From Roseomonas sp. KE0001 (GTDB lineage: Bacteria; Pseudomonadota; Alphaproteobacteria; Acetobacterales; Acetobacteraceae), in the NCBI RefSeq assembly GCF_016107285.1, contig NZ_RCVQ01000005.1, positions 339,033 to 403,032 on the forward strand: a DNA stretch of 64,000 bases. Direction: 5' to 3'. Under the pieces are notes generated by a model that was given only the letters and a program-made list of their open reading frames with translations, was not told where the DNA came from and made no database searches. Both the position numbers and the translations under genes were made by a program. Shown here piece after piece: positions 24,883 through 34,504 of the stretch (position 1 is its first letter; every line of letters starts with the position of its first letter).

Positions 24883-26343
24883 CTAGCCCCCCTCCGGCAG
24901 GATGGCCAGCTCCGCCGCCACCTCCGCCTCCGCCGCCCCCAGCACCGTCAGGGCGTCCTCCTCCGCCACGATCCGCTCCAGCCGCAGCCGGGGCCTCGCG
25001 ACCTCCAGGCGCAGGCCGGCGGTCAGCGCCGGATCGTCCAGGCTCCGGCGCAGCCGGGCCAGACCCTCGGCCATCAGCGGCGCGAAGTCGTAGACCGCCA
25101 GTTCGCTCAGCCGGGCGCGGATCCGCTCCTCGAAGGCGGCGCTGGCGATGGACCAGACGAGGTTGTCCAGCTCGCGGGCGAAGCGCAGCTCGGTCAGGCG
25201 CAGCCGCGTGCCGCCCTGCTCCAGCACCGGGCGGGCCCAGAAGATCACCCGGCCCGAGGTGTCGAGCCAGCCGCCGGGCGTCCTGGCCGAGAAGCGGACG
25301 GCCAGCGCCAGCCCGGGATCGCTGGGGTAGAGGAAGATGTCGCGGATCTGCAGCCGGACGGTCCATCCGGCGACATCCAGCGGGTAATCGCGCCCGCCGA
25401 ACTCCCGCATCATCCAGTCGCGCACCATGTCGTAGCCGGCGCGCACGGGGATGGCGAGGCGCAGGCGGCTCGCCTCCGGCGGCAGGTCGCGCAGCGGCGG
25501 CAACGGCGGAGCGGGGGCGGCCTTCTGCGCCGTGTCGGTGACGGCGGTGCGGGCACGGAGCGACAGCGGCAGCCGCAGATGGTCCGCCGCGACGACGAGA
25601 CCGGGCGTGCCGAGGGAGACCGGCTCGATCTGCACGAAAAGCGGCGGCGCGGCGGGCAGCTGCAGCGGAATCTCCTGGCGCCGCCAGAGCTGCGCCACCT
25701 CGGCGCGGACCCGCTCGCAGGGGATCAGCCCGTGCAGCTGCGCGGGAAGCTCGCGCAGGGCGGCATCGACGGCGGTGCGCAACTGCCCCTCGACCCCCAT
25801 CCAGACACCGCCGATCACCTCCAGCCGCGGCGCCTCGGTCCAGTCATAGGCGATGTCCATGGCGACATGCGGGCACCAGCCCTGGTCCAGGCGCAGGCCG
25901 AGATCCGCCTGCACCCTGGCGGCGGCCTGGAAGTTCTTCCGCCCCAGCCCGACGGTGTCGGCGAGCCAGCCGCGCAGCCCCGCCGTGCCTCGCGCATCGA
26001 CGCCGAAGCTGGCGCGCAGCCGCCCGCCGGCCTCGGAGAAGGCGACCGGCGTGGTGCGGCGGAGGGTGAAGTCGTAGCGCGTGTCCTCCCCTTCGCCGGC
26101 ATGGCTGAAGGAGGCGGGAAGCCGCTGCTCCACCGCCTGGCGGAGCAGATCGAAGGACACGCGCAGGTCGACGGAAAGGCTGCTGTCCCGCGCGGGCAGG
26201 GCCAGGCGCGCGGCCCGGCGCGGCGGCTCCTCCGACAGCACGAGATCGCGCACGCGATACCAGTCGGTGCCGCGCCAGGCGGCGCCGAGCAACAGCAGCA
26301 GCAGCAGGGCCGACAGGCCCCGGCGCAGCCAGCGCCAGCGCAT
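24883..26343 (-). CDS. DUF4403-like membrane-anchored/exported protein
   Basis: 486-residue protein with a basic start and one hydrophobic segment (GLSALLLLLLLGAAW, about residues 9-23), so it is exported or anchored in the inner membrane and faces the periplasm. The body alternates beta-like segments and matches what I recall of DUF4403 proteins, including a C-terminal GGWLDTSGRVIFWARPVLE region and a downstream LDNLVWSIASAAFEERI helix. Function unknown; lipid-binding tubular folds have been proposed for similar layouts, which is inference. It stands alone between an M20 gene and an RraA-like gene on the same strand. Confidence 0.65.
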   Translation of the reverse strand: MRWRWLRRGLSALLLLLLLGAAWRGTDWYRVRDLVLSEEPPRRAARLALPARDSSLSVDLRVSFDLLRQAVEQRLPASFSHAGEGEDTRYDFTLRRTTPVAFSEAGGRLRASFGVDARGTAGLRGWLADTVGLGRKNFQAAARVQADLGLRLDQGWCPHVAMDIAYDWTEAPRLEVIGGVWMGVEGQLRTAVDAALRELPAQLHGLIPCERVRAEVAQLWRRQEIPLQLPAAPPLFVQIEPVSLGTPGLVVAADHLRLPLSLRARTAVTDTAQKAAPAPPLPPLRDLPPEASRLRLAIPVRAGYDMVRDWMMREFGGRDYPLDVAGWTVRLQIRDIFLYPSDPGLALAVRFSARTPGGWLDTSGRVIFWARPVLEQGGTRLRLTELRFARELDNLVWSIASAAFEERIRARLSELAVYDFAPLMAEGLARLRRSLDDPALTAGLRLEVARPRLRLERIVAEEDALTVLGAAEAEVAAELAILPEGG

Positions 26344-26393
26344 CGCCGCCGCTCCGCCTCAGGCCGCGCGGCGGGAGGGGCCGGCCGCCGTGA

Positions 26394-27077
26394 TCAGTCC
26401 AGCCCCTCGCAGCCGAGGCGGCGCAGCGCCGCGTCCACCCAGCCCGTGTCGTTGGTGCCGGCCTCGATCTCGGCGATCTGCTTCGCCTCGGCCGCCTGCT
26501 TGGCCGCCGCCGCCGCCTGCACCGTCTCCAGCTCGGCATAGGGCACGCAGAGCAGGCCGTCGGCATCGCCGAGGATCAGGTCGCCCGGCTCGATCACCAT
26601 GCCGTCCAGCGCGACCGGCACGTTGATCTCGCCCGGCCCGTCCTTGTAGGGGCCGCGATGGGTGACGCCGGCGGCATAGACCGGGAAGTCCTGCCCGGCG
26701 ATGGCGGCGCTGTCGCGGATGGCGCCGTTGATGACGATGCCGCCGAGCTTGCGGAAGATCATCTGGCCCAGCATCAGCTCGCCGATCAGCGCGTTGGTCA
26801 GGTCGCCGCCGCCATCGACGACGATGACATCACCCGGCTCCGCCAGGCCGATCGCCTTGTGGATCATCAGATTGTCGCCCGGCCGCGTGCGCACGGTGAG
26901 CGCCGGCCCGGCCAGCACGGTGGCACCGGCGCGATGCATCGGACGGAGGCGCGGGCCGCCCGCCGTCATCCGCGCCATGACGTCGCTGACATTGGCGACG
27001 GGCAGCGGGCGGAAGGCCTCGATCCAGCGGGATTCCGCTTTGCGACGGCGTGGCAGGATGCGGAATCCGACAGGCAT
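26394..27077 (-). CDS. RraA-like / HMG-aldolase family protein
   Basis: 227-residue protein of the RraA-like fold. The core GDVIVVDGGGDLTNALIGELM and VINGAIRDSAAI contain the Asp and Arg-Asp residues used by class II 4-hydroxy-4-methyl-2-oxoglutarate / carboxy-hydroxy-oxoadipate aldolases. Such enzymes retro-aldol cleave 2-oxo acids or decarboxylate oxaloacetate; true RNase E inhibition is limited to enteric RraA. Start 27077 has GGAGAG upstream. It is divergent from the ABC transporter operon across a 189-base gap, whose substrate may be connected. Confidence 0.8.
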   Translation of the reverse strand: MPVGFRILPRRRKAESRWIEAFRPLPVANVSDVMARMTAGGPRLRPMHRAGATVLAGPALTVRTRPGDNLMIHKAIGLAEPGDVIVVDGGGDLTNALIGELMLGQMIFRKLGGIVINGAIRDSAAIAGQDFPVYAAGVTHRGPYKDGPGEINVPVALDGMVIEPGDLILGDADGLLCVPYAELETVQAAAAAKQAAEAKQIAEIEAGTNDTGWVDAALRRLGCEGLD

Positions 27078-27266
27078 GGGCGTCTCTCCGTTGCGGGCGG
27101 TCCAGGCTATGGCCGGTCCTGCCCGGCCGCAAGCCGAGGGCGGCCGGGCGTGGTCCTCCTCCGGCGGCATGGCCTCCGCTGGCACGAAACCTGCTTGGTG
27201 ATTGCCGTCTCCTTCCAGCAGCCCCGGAGGGCCTGTCCGCTGACGACCCCGTCCATCCTGCATCCC

Positions 27267-28295
27267 ATGCCCGATCTCGGCGGCCCCGCCCAGCCGCTGC
27301 TGACGGTGCGGGGATTGACCAAGCATTTCCCCCTCTCATCGGGATTCTTCGGCCGCAGTGCCGGCGTCGTCCAGGCGGTGGACGGCGTCAGCTTCTCCCT
27401 CCGCAAGGGCGAGACGCTCGGCATCGTGGGAGAATCGGGCTGCGGCAAGTCCACCACCTCCCGCCTCATCATGGCGCTGATGCGGCCCACGGCGGGCGAG
27501 GTGATCTTCGACGGCCAGACGGTCGGGCCCGGCGGCATGACGCTGAAGGAATACCGCCGCCAGGTGCAGATGGTGTTCCAGGACAGCTACGCCTCGCTGA
27601 ACCCGCGCCTGACCATCGAGGAGAGCATCGCCTTCGCGCCGAAGGTGCACGGCCTGGCCGGACGCGACGCGCTGGCGCGCGCGGGCGAGCTGCTCGCCGC
27701 CGTCGGGCTCGATCCGGCCAACTTCGCCCGCCGCTATCCGCACGAGCTCTCGGGCGGGCAGCGGCAGCGGGTGAACATCGCCCGCGCCCTGGCGCTGCGG
27801 CCACGGCTGATCATCCTCGACGAGCCCGTCTCGGCGCTCGACAAGTCGGTCGAGGCGCAGGTGCTGAACCTGCTGACCGACCTCAAGGCGCAGTTCGGCC
27901 TGACCTATCTCTTCATCAGCCACGACCTCAACGTCGTGCAGTACATGTCGGACCGGCTGCTGGTCATGTATCTCGGGCAGGTCGCCGAGATCGGCGCCGT
28001 GGACGCGATCTACGACACGCCGGCGCATCCCTACACCGCCGCGCTGCTGGCCAGCCGGCCCTCGATGATCCCCGGCCGCCGCCGCACCGAGCCACCGCTC
28101 TCGGGCGACCCGCCGAACCCGATCAACCCGCCCTCCGGCTGCCGCTTCCGCACCCGCTGCGCATATGCCGAGGACCTCTGCGCCGGCCGCGTGCCGGCGC
28201 TCAGCCCGGCGCCCTCCGGCCAGGAGGCGGCCTGCCTGATGCTGGTCCCCGGCAGCGGCCACTCGCGCGCGCCCACCCTGGAGGCGGCGGCATGA
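27267..28295 (+). CDS. Dipeptide/oligopeptide ABC transporter ATP-binding protein (DppF/OppF type)
   Basis: 342-residue ATPase with Walker [10 protein letters not shown], signature [15 protein letters not shown], Walker [13 protein letters not shown] and the oligopeptide-ATPase tail with four cysteines region [14 protein letters not shown]. The ATG at 27267 has no good Shine-Dalgarno; a CTG at 27240 preceded by GGAGG at 9 bases is an alternative start adding 9 residues. First gene of the transporter operon; the F-type ATPase precedes the D-type, the reverse of E. coli dpp. Confidence 0.88.
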   Translation: MPDLGGPAQPLLTVRGLTKHFPLSSGFFGRSAGVVQAVDGVSFSLRKGETLGIVGESGCGKSTTSRLIMALMRPTAGEVIFDGQTVGPGGMTLKEYRRQVQMVFQDSYASLNPRLTIEESIAFAPKVHGLAGRDALARAGELLAAVGLDPANFARRYPHELSGGQRQRVNIARALALRPRLIILDEPVSALDKSVEAQVLNLLTDLKAQFGLTYLFISHDLNVVQYMSDRLLVMYLGQVAEIGAVDAIYDTPAHPYTAALLASRPSMIPGRRRTEPPLSGDPPNPINPPSGCRFRTRCAYAEDLCAGRVPALSPAPSGQEAACLMLVPGSGHSRAPTLEAAA

Positions 28296-29290
28296 GCGCG
28301 TCCCCCGCACCGCTCGTCCATGTGCGCGACCTCGAGGTCCGCTTCGTCTCACGCGATGCCACGGTGCATGCCGTCAACGGCGTCGACTTCGACCTGGCCC
28401 AGGGCGAGAGCCTGTGCATCCTGGGCGAGAGCGGTTCCGGCAAGTCGGTGACGCTGCGCGCGCTGATGCGCCTGAACCCGCCGCGCCGCACCGTGCTGAA
28501 GGGCACGCTGAGGGTCGCCGGACGGGATGTGATCGGTGCCTCCGAGGCGGCGATGGCCGATCTGCGCGGCAGCAGCGTCGCCATGATCTTCCAGGAGCCG
28601 ATGACGGCGCTCGACCCGGTCTTCACCATCGGCCGGCAGATCACCGAGACCGTGATCCGGCACGAGGGCGTCGGCCGGGCGGCCGCCGAGGCACGGGCGC
28701 TGGAGCTGCTGGAACTGGTGCAGATCCCCTCGGCGAAGCGCCGCCTCGCCGCCTATCCGCACGAGCTCTCGGGCGGGCTCAGGCAGCGCGCCATGATCGC
28801 CATCGCGCTCTCCTGCCGGCCGAAGCTGCTGCTGGCCGACGAGCCGACCACCGCGCTCGACGCCACGGTGCAGATCCAGATCCTGCTCCTGCTGCGCCAG
28901 TTGCAGCAGGAGCTGGGCATGGGGGTGATCTTCGTCACCCACGACCTCGGCGTGGCGGGCGAGATCGCCGACCGCATCGCCGTCATGTATGCCGGCCGCT
29001 TCATCGAGGAGGGGCCGACCGAGGCGCTGATGCGCGGGCCGCTGCATCCCTATGCCCAGGGGCTGCTCGGCGCCACGGTGCATGCCGGGCTGCGCGGCCA
29101 GCGGCTGACCACCATCCCCGGCGCGCCGCCCAACCTGGAGCGGCTGCCGCAGGGCTGCGCCTTCGCGCCGCGCTGCGCCTTCGCCGCCGAGGAATGCCTG
29201 GCCGCGGTGCCGTCCCGGCGCAGCCCCGAGCCCGGCCGCGCCGCCCGCTGCGTGCGGGTGCCCGACCTCGCCCTGCACGCCGCCGCCTGA
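28292..29290 (+). CDS. Dipeptide/oligopeptide ABC transporter ATP-binding protein (DppD/OppD type)
   Basis: 332-residue ATPase with Walker A GESGSGKSV, signature LSGGLRQRAMIAIAL, Walker B LLLADEPTTALDA and switch His in VTHDLGV. The C-terminal oligopeptide-family extension includes GCAFAPRCAFAAEECL. The start overlaps the previous stop (ATGA). Forms the ATPase heterodimer with the preceding gene product. Confidence 0.9.
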   Translation: MSASPAPLVHVRDLEVRFVSRDATVHAVNGVDFDLAQGESLCILGESGSGKSVTLRALMRLNPPRRTVLKGTLRVAGRDVIGASEAAMADLRGSSVAMIFQEPMTALDPVFTIGRQITETVIRHEGVGRAAAEARALELLELVQIPSAKRRLAAYPHELSGGLRQRAMIAIALSCRPKLLLADEPTTALDATVQIQILLLLRQLQQELGMGVIFVTHDLGVAGEIADRIAVMYAGRFIEEGPTEALMRGPLHPYAQGLLGATVHAGLRGQRLTTIPGAPPNLERLPQGCAFAPRCAFAAEECLAAVPSRRSPEPGRAARCVRVPDLALHAAA

Positions 29291-29300
29291 GGAGAAGGCC

Positions 29301-30254
29301 ATGTTCTTCTACCTGCTCCGCCGCCTGCTCTACGCGGTGCCGATTGCCCTCTCGGTCAGCCTGGTCTGCTTCCTGTTGGTGCATATCGCGCCGGGCGACC
29401 CGGTCAACGCCATCGTCCCCGCCGACGCCCCGGCCGCCGTGGTCGAGCAGATCCGCCGCGAATACGGGCTCGACAAGCCGCTGCCGGTGCAGTTCGTGCT
29501 CTGGCTCTGGCATGTGCTGCAGGGCGATCTCGGCCGCTCGCTGGCCACCGGCCGCAGCGTCTCGGAGGATCTCTACGCCGCCGTCGGCAACACGCTGATG
29601 CTGGCGCTGGCCGCGGCCGGCATCGGCTTCCTCGCCGGCACCGCCTTCGGCACGCTCGCCGCCGCCTTCCGCGGCACCTGGGTGGACAAGCTGGCGGTGG
29701 CCTTCGCCTCGGCCGGCGTCTCGGTGCCGCACTACTGGCTCGGCATGGTCATGGTGGTGGTGTTCAGCGTCATGCTGAACGCGCTGCCGGCGATGGGGGC
29801 GGGGCCGGGCGGTTCGGCCTCCTGGGCCTGGGACTGGCAGCACATCCAGTTCCTGGTGCTGCCGGCGCTGACGCTGAGCGTCATCCCGATGGGCATCGTC
29901 ACCCGCGCCGTGCGTGGCACGGTGGTCGAGATCCTGAACCAGGACTTCATCACCACGCTGCGCGGCAAGGGGCTGCGCCGGGGCGGCGTCGTGCGCCACG
30001 TGGTGAAGAACGCGGCGCCCAGCGTGCTGGCCATCATGGGCCTCCAGCTCGGCTACCTGATGGGCGGCTCCATCCTGGTCGAGACCGTCTTCTCCTGGCC
30101 CGGCACCGGCTTCCTGCTGAACAGCGCCATCTTCCAGCGCGACATCCCCGTGCTGCAGGGCACGATCCTGGTGCTCGCCCTCTTCTTCGTGGTGCTCAAC
30201 CTCGCGGTCGATCTGCTGCAGACCGCGCTCGATCCCCGGATCCGCCGCACATGA
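29301..30254 (+). CDS. Dipeptide-type ABC transporter permease (DppB type)
   Basis: 317-residue inner-membrane permease. Its N-terminus MFFYLLRRLLYAVPIALSVS and the HIAPGDPVNAI motif are typical of DppB/OppB; the coupling segment TLRGKGLRRGGVVRHVVKNA follows at about residue 215. GGAGAAGG precedes the start. Stop overlaps the start of the next permease (ATGA). Confidence 0.9.
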   Translation: MFFYLLRRLLYAVPIALSVSLVCFLLVHIAPGDPVNAIVPADAPAAVVEQIRREYGLDKPLPVQFVLWLWHVLQGDLGRSLATGRSVSEDLYAAVGNTLMLALAAAGIGFLAGTAFGTLAAAFRGTWVDKLAVAFASAGVSVPHYWLGMVMVVVFSVMLNALPAMGAGPGGSASWAWDWQHIQFLVLPALTLSVIPMGIVTRAVRGTVVEILNQDFITTLRGKGLRRGGVVRHVVKNAAPSVLAIMGLQLGYLMGGSILVETVFSWPGTGFLLNSAIFQRDIPVLQGTILVLALFFVVLNLAVDLLQTALDPRIRRT

Positions 30255-31156
30255 ACAGCGCCGTGGCCAACAACCCCACCCTTCTCGCAACGCCCGCCGC
30301 GCCGGCCCGCAGCAAGGGCTACTGGGCCGGGGTGATGAAGCGCCTCTCGCGCGATCCGGTGACGCTGGTCTGCGGCGCCATCCTGCTGCTGATGCTGGCG
30401 GCGATCCTGCTCGCCCCCTGGATCGCGCCGCACGACCCCTACCAGACCAGCATGATCCGCCGCCTGAAGCCGGTCTGGTTCCAGGACGGGCGCTACCCCC
30501 TCGGCACCGACGAGCTGGGCCGCGACATGCTGACACGCCTGCTCTATGGCGGCCGGCTCTCCTGGTTCCTCGGCATCACCCCGGTGATCATCGCCTTCGG
30601 CATCGGCGGCCTGCTCGGCATCGTCGCGGGCTTCGCCGGGGGCTGGGTGAACATGCTGATCATGCGCACGACCGACGTGTTCTACGCCTTCCCCTCGGTG
30701 CTGCTGGCCGTCGCCATCAGCGGCGCGCTGGGGCCGGGCATCTCCAACGCCATGCTGTCGCTGACGCTGGTCTTCATCCCGCAGATCATCCGCGTCTCCG
30801 AGACCACCACCACCGCCGTGCGCAACCTCGACTACGTGGAATCGGCGCGGGCCAGCGGCGCCGGCGCGCTGACGGTGGTGCGGGTGCATGTCCTGCCCAA
30901 CGTCCTGGGCCCGATCTTCGTCTATGCCACGAGCCTGATCAGCGTCTCGATGATCCTGGCCTCGGGCCTCTCCTTCCTCGGCCTCGGCACCCGCCCGCCG
31001 GAGGCCGAATGGGGGCTGATGCTGAACACGCTGCGGACCGCGATCTACAGCCAGCCGCTGATCGCCATGCTGCCGGGCCTCTGCATCTTCGCCACCAGCA
31101 TCTGCTTCAACCTGGTCAGCGACGGGCTTCGCTCGGCCATGGACGTGCGTTCCTGA
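30251..31156 (+). CDS. Dipeptide-type ABC transporter permease (DppC type)
   Basis: 301-residue permease with the OppC/DppC N-terminal domain (WIAPHDPYQT) and YPLGTDELGRDMLTRLLYGG, plus the EAA-type loop YVESARASGAGALTVVRVHV. Pairs with the DppB-type protein to form the channel. Binding protein gene follows after 22 bases. Confidence 0.9.
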   Translation: MNSAVANNPTLLATPAAPARSKGYWAGVMKRLSRDPVTLVCGAILLLMLAAILLAPWIAPHDPYQTSMIRRLKPVWFQDGRYPLGTDELGRDMLTRLLYGGRLSWFLGITPVIIAFGIGGLLGIVAGFAGGWVNMLIMRTTDVFYAFPSVLLAVAISGALGPGISNAMLSLTLVFIPQIIRVSETTTTAVRNLDYVESARASGAGALTVVRVHVLPNVLGPIFVYATSLISVSMILASGLSFLGLGTRPPEAEWGLMLNTLRTAIYSQPLIAMLPGLCIFATSICFNLVSDGLRSAMDVRS

Positions 31157-31178
31157 ACCCCGCCTCCCGGAGCCGGAC

Positions 31179-32828
31179 ATGACCTTCTCTCTCGACCGCC
31201 GCGGCCTGTTCCGCGCTTCCGCCGCCGCTGCCGCCGCCGCCCTGCCGGCCTGGATGGGTCCCGCCGCCATCGGCTGGGACCCGGCCCTGGCCCAGGCGCC
31301 GGGCGGCCATCTGCGCGTCGGCATGACGGCCTCGGCCGTGCCGCTCTCCAACGGCTGCCCCGACCAGGGCGGCGAGGGGCAGCGCTTCATGGGCATCACC
31401 CTCTACGACCAGCTCGTGATGTGGGATCTCTCGCAGTCCGACAAGGCGGCCACGCTGAAGCCCGGCCTCGCGACGGAATGGGCCGTCGATCCCGGCGACC
31501 CGAAGCGCTGGCTCTTCACCCTGCGGCAGGGCGTGCCGTTCCATGACGGCCATGTGCTGACGGTCGAGGATCTGGTCTTCACCTTCGACCGCGCCTTCAA
31601 GCGCGACGCGCCCTGGTTTGACGCCCGCGCCTCCGCCCAGGTGACGCCCCGCTTCCCGACGCTCGCGCGCTGGGGCGCCGGGGAGGATGGCCGCTTCTGG
31701 CTGGAGACCTCGATCCCCGACAGCACCATCCCCTACGCGCTGACCTGGCTCGGCGTGGTGCACAAGGGCGCCTGGGAGGCGGCCGGCAGCAACTGGGACA
31801 ACTACCTGCTGAAGGCGGTGGGCACCGGCCCGTGGAAGCTCACCAGCTTCAGCGTGCGTGAGCGGGCGGAGCTGGCCCGCTTCGACGAGTACTGGGACAA
31901 GGCGCGCGTGGCGAAGTCGGCGCGGCTGACCCTGCTGCCGCTGCCCGAGGCCAATACCCGCGTCGCCGCGCTGCGCTCCGGACAGGTCGACTTCATCGAG
32001 GCGCCGCCGCCGGATGCGCTGGACAGCCTCAGGGCGGCCAACTTCCGGATCATCACCAATGCCTATCCGCACAACTGGACTTGGCACCTCTCGATGGTCG
32101 AGGGCTCGCCGTGGCGCGACATCCGCGTGCGCAAGGCGGCCAACCTGGCGCTGAACCGCGCGGAGCTGAAGGAACTGCTGGGCGGGCTGATGATCGAGGG
32201 CAACGGGCTGGTGCCGCCGGGCAACCCCTGGGCCGGCAACCCGTCCTTCAAGCTGGTCCATGACCTCCCGCAGGCGCGCAAGCTGATGGGCGAGGCCGGC
32301 TTCAGCGCCGCCAACCCGCTGCGCACCCGGATCGGCATCTCCTCCTCGGGCTCCGGCCAGATGCAGCCGCTGCCCATGAACGAGTACATCCAGCAGGCGC
32401 TGAAGGAGGCCTATTTCGACATCAGCTTCGAGGTCTTCGACTGGAACACGCTGATCACCATCTGGCAGGGCGGCGCCAAGGGCCCCAATGTGCGCGGCTG
32501 CACCGGCATCAACTTCTCCTACGCCGCCTTCGACCCCTACAGCGCCTTCATCCGCCTGCTGAAATCGGATCTGCACGCGCCGCGCGGCGTCAACTGGGGC
32601 TGGTTCAACGATCCCGCCTTCGATGCCCTGTTCACCGAGGTCTACAACACCTTCGACGCGGCGAAGCAGGACGCGCTGCTGGCCAGGGTCCATGAGAAGA
32701 TCGTCGACGAGGCGCTGTTCCTCTTCGCCGCGCACGACCTCAATCCCCGGGCGATCAGCCCCAGGGTGCAGGGCTTCGTGCAGGCGCAGTCCTGGTTCCA
32801 GGACCTGACGCCGATCCGCATGGGCTGA
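31179..32828 (+). CDS. ABC transporter binding protein, family 5 (peptide/opine type), copy 1
   Basis: 549-residue family 5 extracellular binding protein with a Tat-like leader (DRRGLFRASAAAAAAALPAW, cleavage near ALAQA). The family core includes KPGLATEWAVDPGDPKRWLF and FHDGHVLTVEDLVFTFDRA. It feeds the preceding DppBCDF-type complex. The substrate may be a peptide, opine, amide or carboxylated compound; the AtzG/amidase pair directly downstream suggests an amide. A clear paralogue lies at 34505-36151 on the other strand. Confidence 0.9.
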   Translation: MTFSLDRRGLFRASAAAAAAALPAWMGPAAIGWDPALAQAPGGHLRVGMTASAVPLSNGCPDQGGEGQRFMGITLYDQLVMWDLSQSDKAATLKPGLATEWAVDPGDPKRWLFTLRQGVPFHDGHVLTVEDLVFTFDRAFKRDAPWFDARASAQVTPRFPTLARWGAGEDGRFWLETSIPDSTIPYALTWLGVVHKGAWEAAGSNWDNYLLKAVGTGPWKLTSFSVRERAELARFDEYWDKARVAKSARLTLLPLPEANTRVAALRSGQVDFIEAPPPDALDSLRAANFRIITNAYPHNWTWHLSMVEGSPWRDIRVRKAANLALNRAELKELLGGLMIEGNGLVPPGNPWAGNPSFKLVHDLPQARKLMGEAGFSAANPLRTRIGISSSGSGQMQPLPMNEYIQQALKEAYFDISFEVFDWNTLITIWQGGAKGPNVRGCTGINFSYAAFDPYSAFIRLLKSDLHAPRGVNWGWFNDPAFDALFTEVYNTFDAAKQDALLARVHEKIVDEALFLFAAHDLNPRAISPRVQGFVQAQSWFQDLTPIRMG

Positions 32829-32860
32829 TCGCCGCGGCGCCCGACTGGAGAGAACGAACG

Positions 32861-33073
32861 ATGCCTCAGGATCTGCGTGCCGAGTTCAGGGCCTGCCTCG
32901 CGCGGGCCGGGATCAGCGTCCCGCCCGAACGTGAGCCGGCCATGTACGAAGCCTATCTGGCCTATGCCGAGCTGGCCTCGGTGCTGGACGAGCCCTACCC
33001 CTACGCGGCCGAGCCGGCGGCCGTCTTCACGCCGGCGGCGCCGGGCGCCGGGCGGGCGGCGGGGCGGTCGTGA
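32861..33073 (+). CDS. AtzG-like (DUF4089-type) small amidase partner
   Basis: 70-residue acidic-then-Ala/Pro-rich protein. The N-terminal half (MPQDLRAEFRACLARAGISV, then MYEAYLAYAELASVLDE) has the helical layout of AtzG/DUF4089 proteins, GatC-like scaffolds that wrap around an AtzE-type amidase. It lies immediately before the amidase gene with a GTGA overlap, the same arrangement as atzG-atzE. Size (AtzG about 68 residues) agrees. Function assigned by context plus weak sequence resemblance. Confidence 0.7.
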   Translation: MPQDLRAEFRACLARAGISVPPEREPAMYEAYLAYAELASVLDEPYPYAAEPAAVFTPAAPGAGRAAGRS

Positions 33074-34464
33074 GCGCCGCCCTTCCGCCGCCGGTCCCGG
33101 GCCTCGCCGAGGCCTCGGCGCGCATCGCCGCCGGTGAATCCCCGACCGCCCTGACCGAGGCGGCGCTGGCGCGCATCGCCGCGCTCGACGGCAGGCTGCA
33201 TGCCTTCGTCACCCTGGCCGCGGACCGCGCCCTGGCCGCCGCCCGCCGCGCCGAGGCCGAGATCCGTGCCGGCCGCCGGCGCGGGCCGCTGCACGGCGTC
33301 CCCTTCGCGCTGAAGGACATCTACGACGCCGCCGGCCTGCCCACCACGGCGCATTCCCGGCTGCGCCTCGGCCATGTGGCCGAGGCCGACAGCGACGCGA
33401 CCGAGCGGCTCGAGGCGGCCGGCATGGTCCTGCTCGGCAAGCTGTCCACGCATGAGTTCGCCCGCGGCGGCCCGACCGACGAATTGCCCTGGCCGAACGC
33501 GCGCAACCCCTGGAATGTCGAGCACTTCGCCGGCGGGTCCAGCTCCGGCTCCGGCGTGGCCGTCGCCTCGGGCATGGTGGGGCTGGCCATGGGCAGCGAC
33601 ACCGGCGGGTCGATCCGCCTGCCCGCCGCCTATTGCGGCGTGGTCGGCCTGAAGCCGACCTATGGCCGGCTCAGCCGCCACGGCGTCGTGCCACTGAGCT
33701 TCGGCATGGACCATACCGGCCCGCTGACCCGGACGGTGGAGGACTGCGCCCTGGCCATGCAGGTGCTGGCCGGGCACGATCCGCGCGACCCGGCCTCGGC
33801 CCCGGTGCCGCCCGGCGACTATCTGCGCGAGCTGCGGGCCGGTGTCGCCGGCCTGCGCATCGGCATCGCCCCGCGCTTCAACGAGGAGGCGCTGCTGGAT
33901 GCCGAGACCTCGGCGGCGCTATCCGCCGCCGCCGAGCTGCTCGCCCTGCTCGGCGCCGAGATCGTCGAGGTGAGGCTGCCGCCGCGACGGGTGATGGATG
34001 CCTGCCTGCAGGTCATCCTGTTGGCCGAGGGCTTCGCCATCCACCAGCGGGACCTGCGCGAGCGGCCGCAGGATTATGGCCGTGTGACGCGGGAGCGGCT
34101 GATGGTCGGCGCCTTCGTGACCGGGCCGCATTACGTGCAGGCGCAGCGGCTGCGGCGGATGATCGCGGCGGAGGTCGATGCCGTGCTCGCTGGCTGCGAC
34201 GCCATCCTCTGCCCCGACATCGCCGCGGCCGCGCCGCGGGTCGATGCGGTGGATGAGGGCCCGTTCCGCCGGCAGCATCCCCTGACCGGCCCGTTCAACG
34301 CGACGGGTCATCCGGCCCTCGCCGTGCCGGCCGGCTTCGCGGCCAATGGCCTGCCCCTTTCGGTGCAGCTCGTCGGGCGCAACCATGACGAGGCGATGCT
34401 GCTGCGCGTTGCCCAGGCCTATGAGCAGGCGGCGGGCTGGATGGAGCGGCGCCCGCCGCTGTGA
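33070..34464 (+). CDS. Amidase-signature hydrolase, AtzE-like
   Basis: 464-residue amidase-signature enzyme. Catalytic Lys82 (FALKDIYDAAG), the Ser-rich loop GGSSSGSG (Ser157/158) and nucleophile Ser181 (GSDTGGSIRLP) form the Ser-cisSer-Lys triad. The GTG start at 33070 overlaps the AtzG-like stop. AtzE-type enzymes remove the amide nitrogen of 1-carboxybiuret; here the substrate is unknown and could be what the upstream ABC system imports. Glutamyl-tRNA amidotransferase GatA is less likely because GatB is absent. Followed by a strong hairpin. Confidence 0.85.
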   Translation: MSAALPPPVPGLAEASARIAAGESPTALTEAALARIAALDGRLHAFVTLAADRALAAARRAEAEIRAGRRRGPLHGVPFALKDIYDAAGLPTTAHSRLRLGHVAEADSDATERLEAAGMVLLGKLSTHEFARGGPTDELPWPNARNPWNVEHFAGGSSSGSGVAVASGMVGLAMGSDTGGSIRLPAAYCGVVGLKPTYGRLSRHGVVPLSFGMDHTGPLTRTVEDCALAMQVLAGHDPRDPASAPVPPGDYLRELRAGVAGLRIGIAPRFNEEALLDAETSAALSAAAELLALLGAEIVEVRLPPRRVMDACLQVILLAEGFAIHQRDLRERPQDYGRVTRERLMVGAFVTGPHYVQAQRLRRMIAAEVDAVLAGCDAILCPDIAAAAPRVDAVDEGPFRRQHPLTGPFNATGHPALAVPAGFAANGLPLSVQLVGRNHDEAMLLRVAQAYEQAAGWMERRPPL

Positions 34465-34472
34465 GCGGCGGG

Positions 34473-34498
34473 GCCGGGAGGGGCGCGGCCCTCCCGGC
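34473..34498. terminator. Bidirectional hairpin between the amidase and the second binding-protein gene
   Basis: GCCGGGAGGG-GCGCGG-CCCTCCCGGC is a perfect 10-bp stem with a 6-base loop, 8 bases after the amidase stop and 6 bases before the stop of the convergent gene. Serves both directions; no T tract. Confidence 0.7.
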
Positions 34499-34504
34499 GG
34501 CGCC

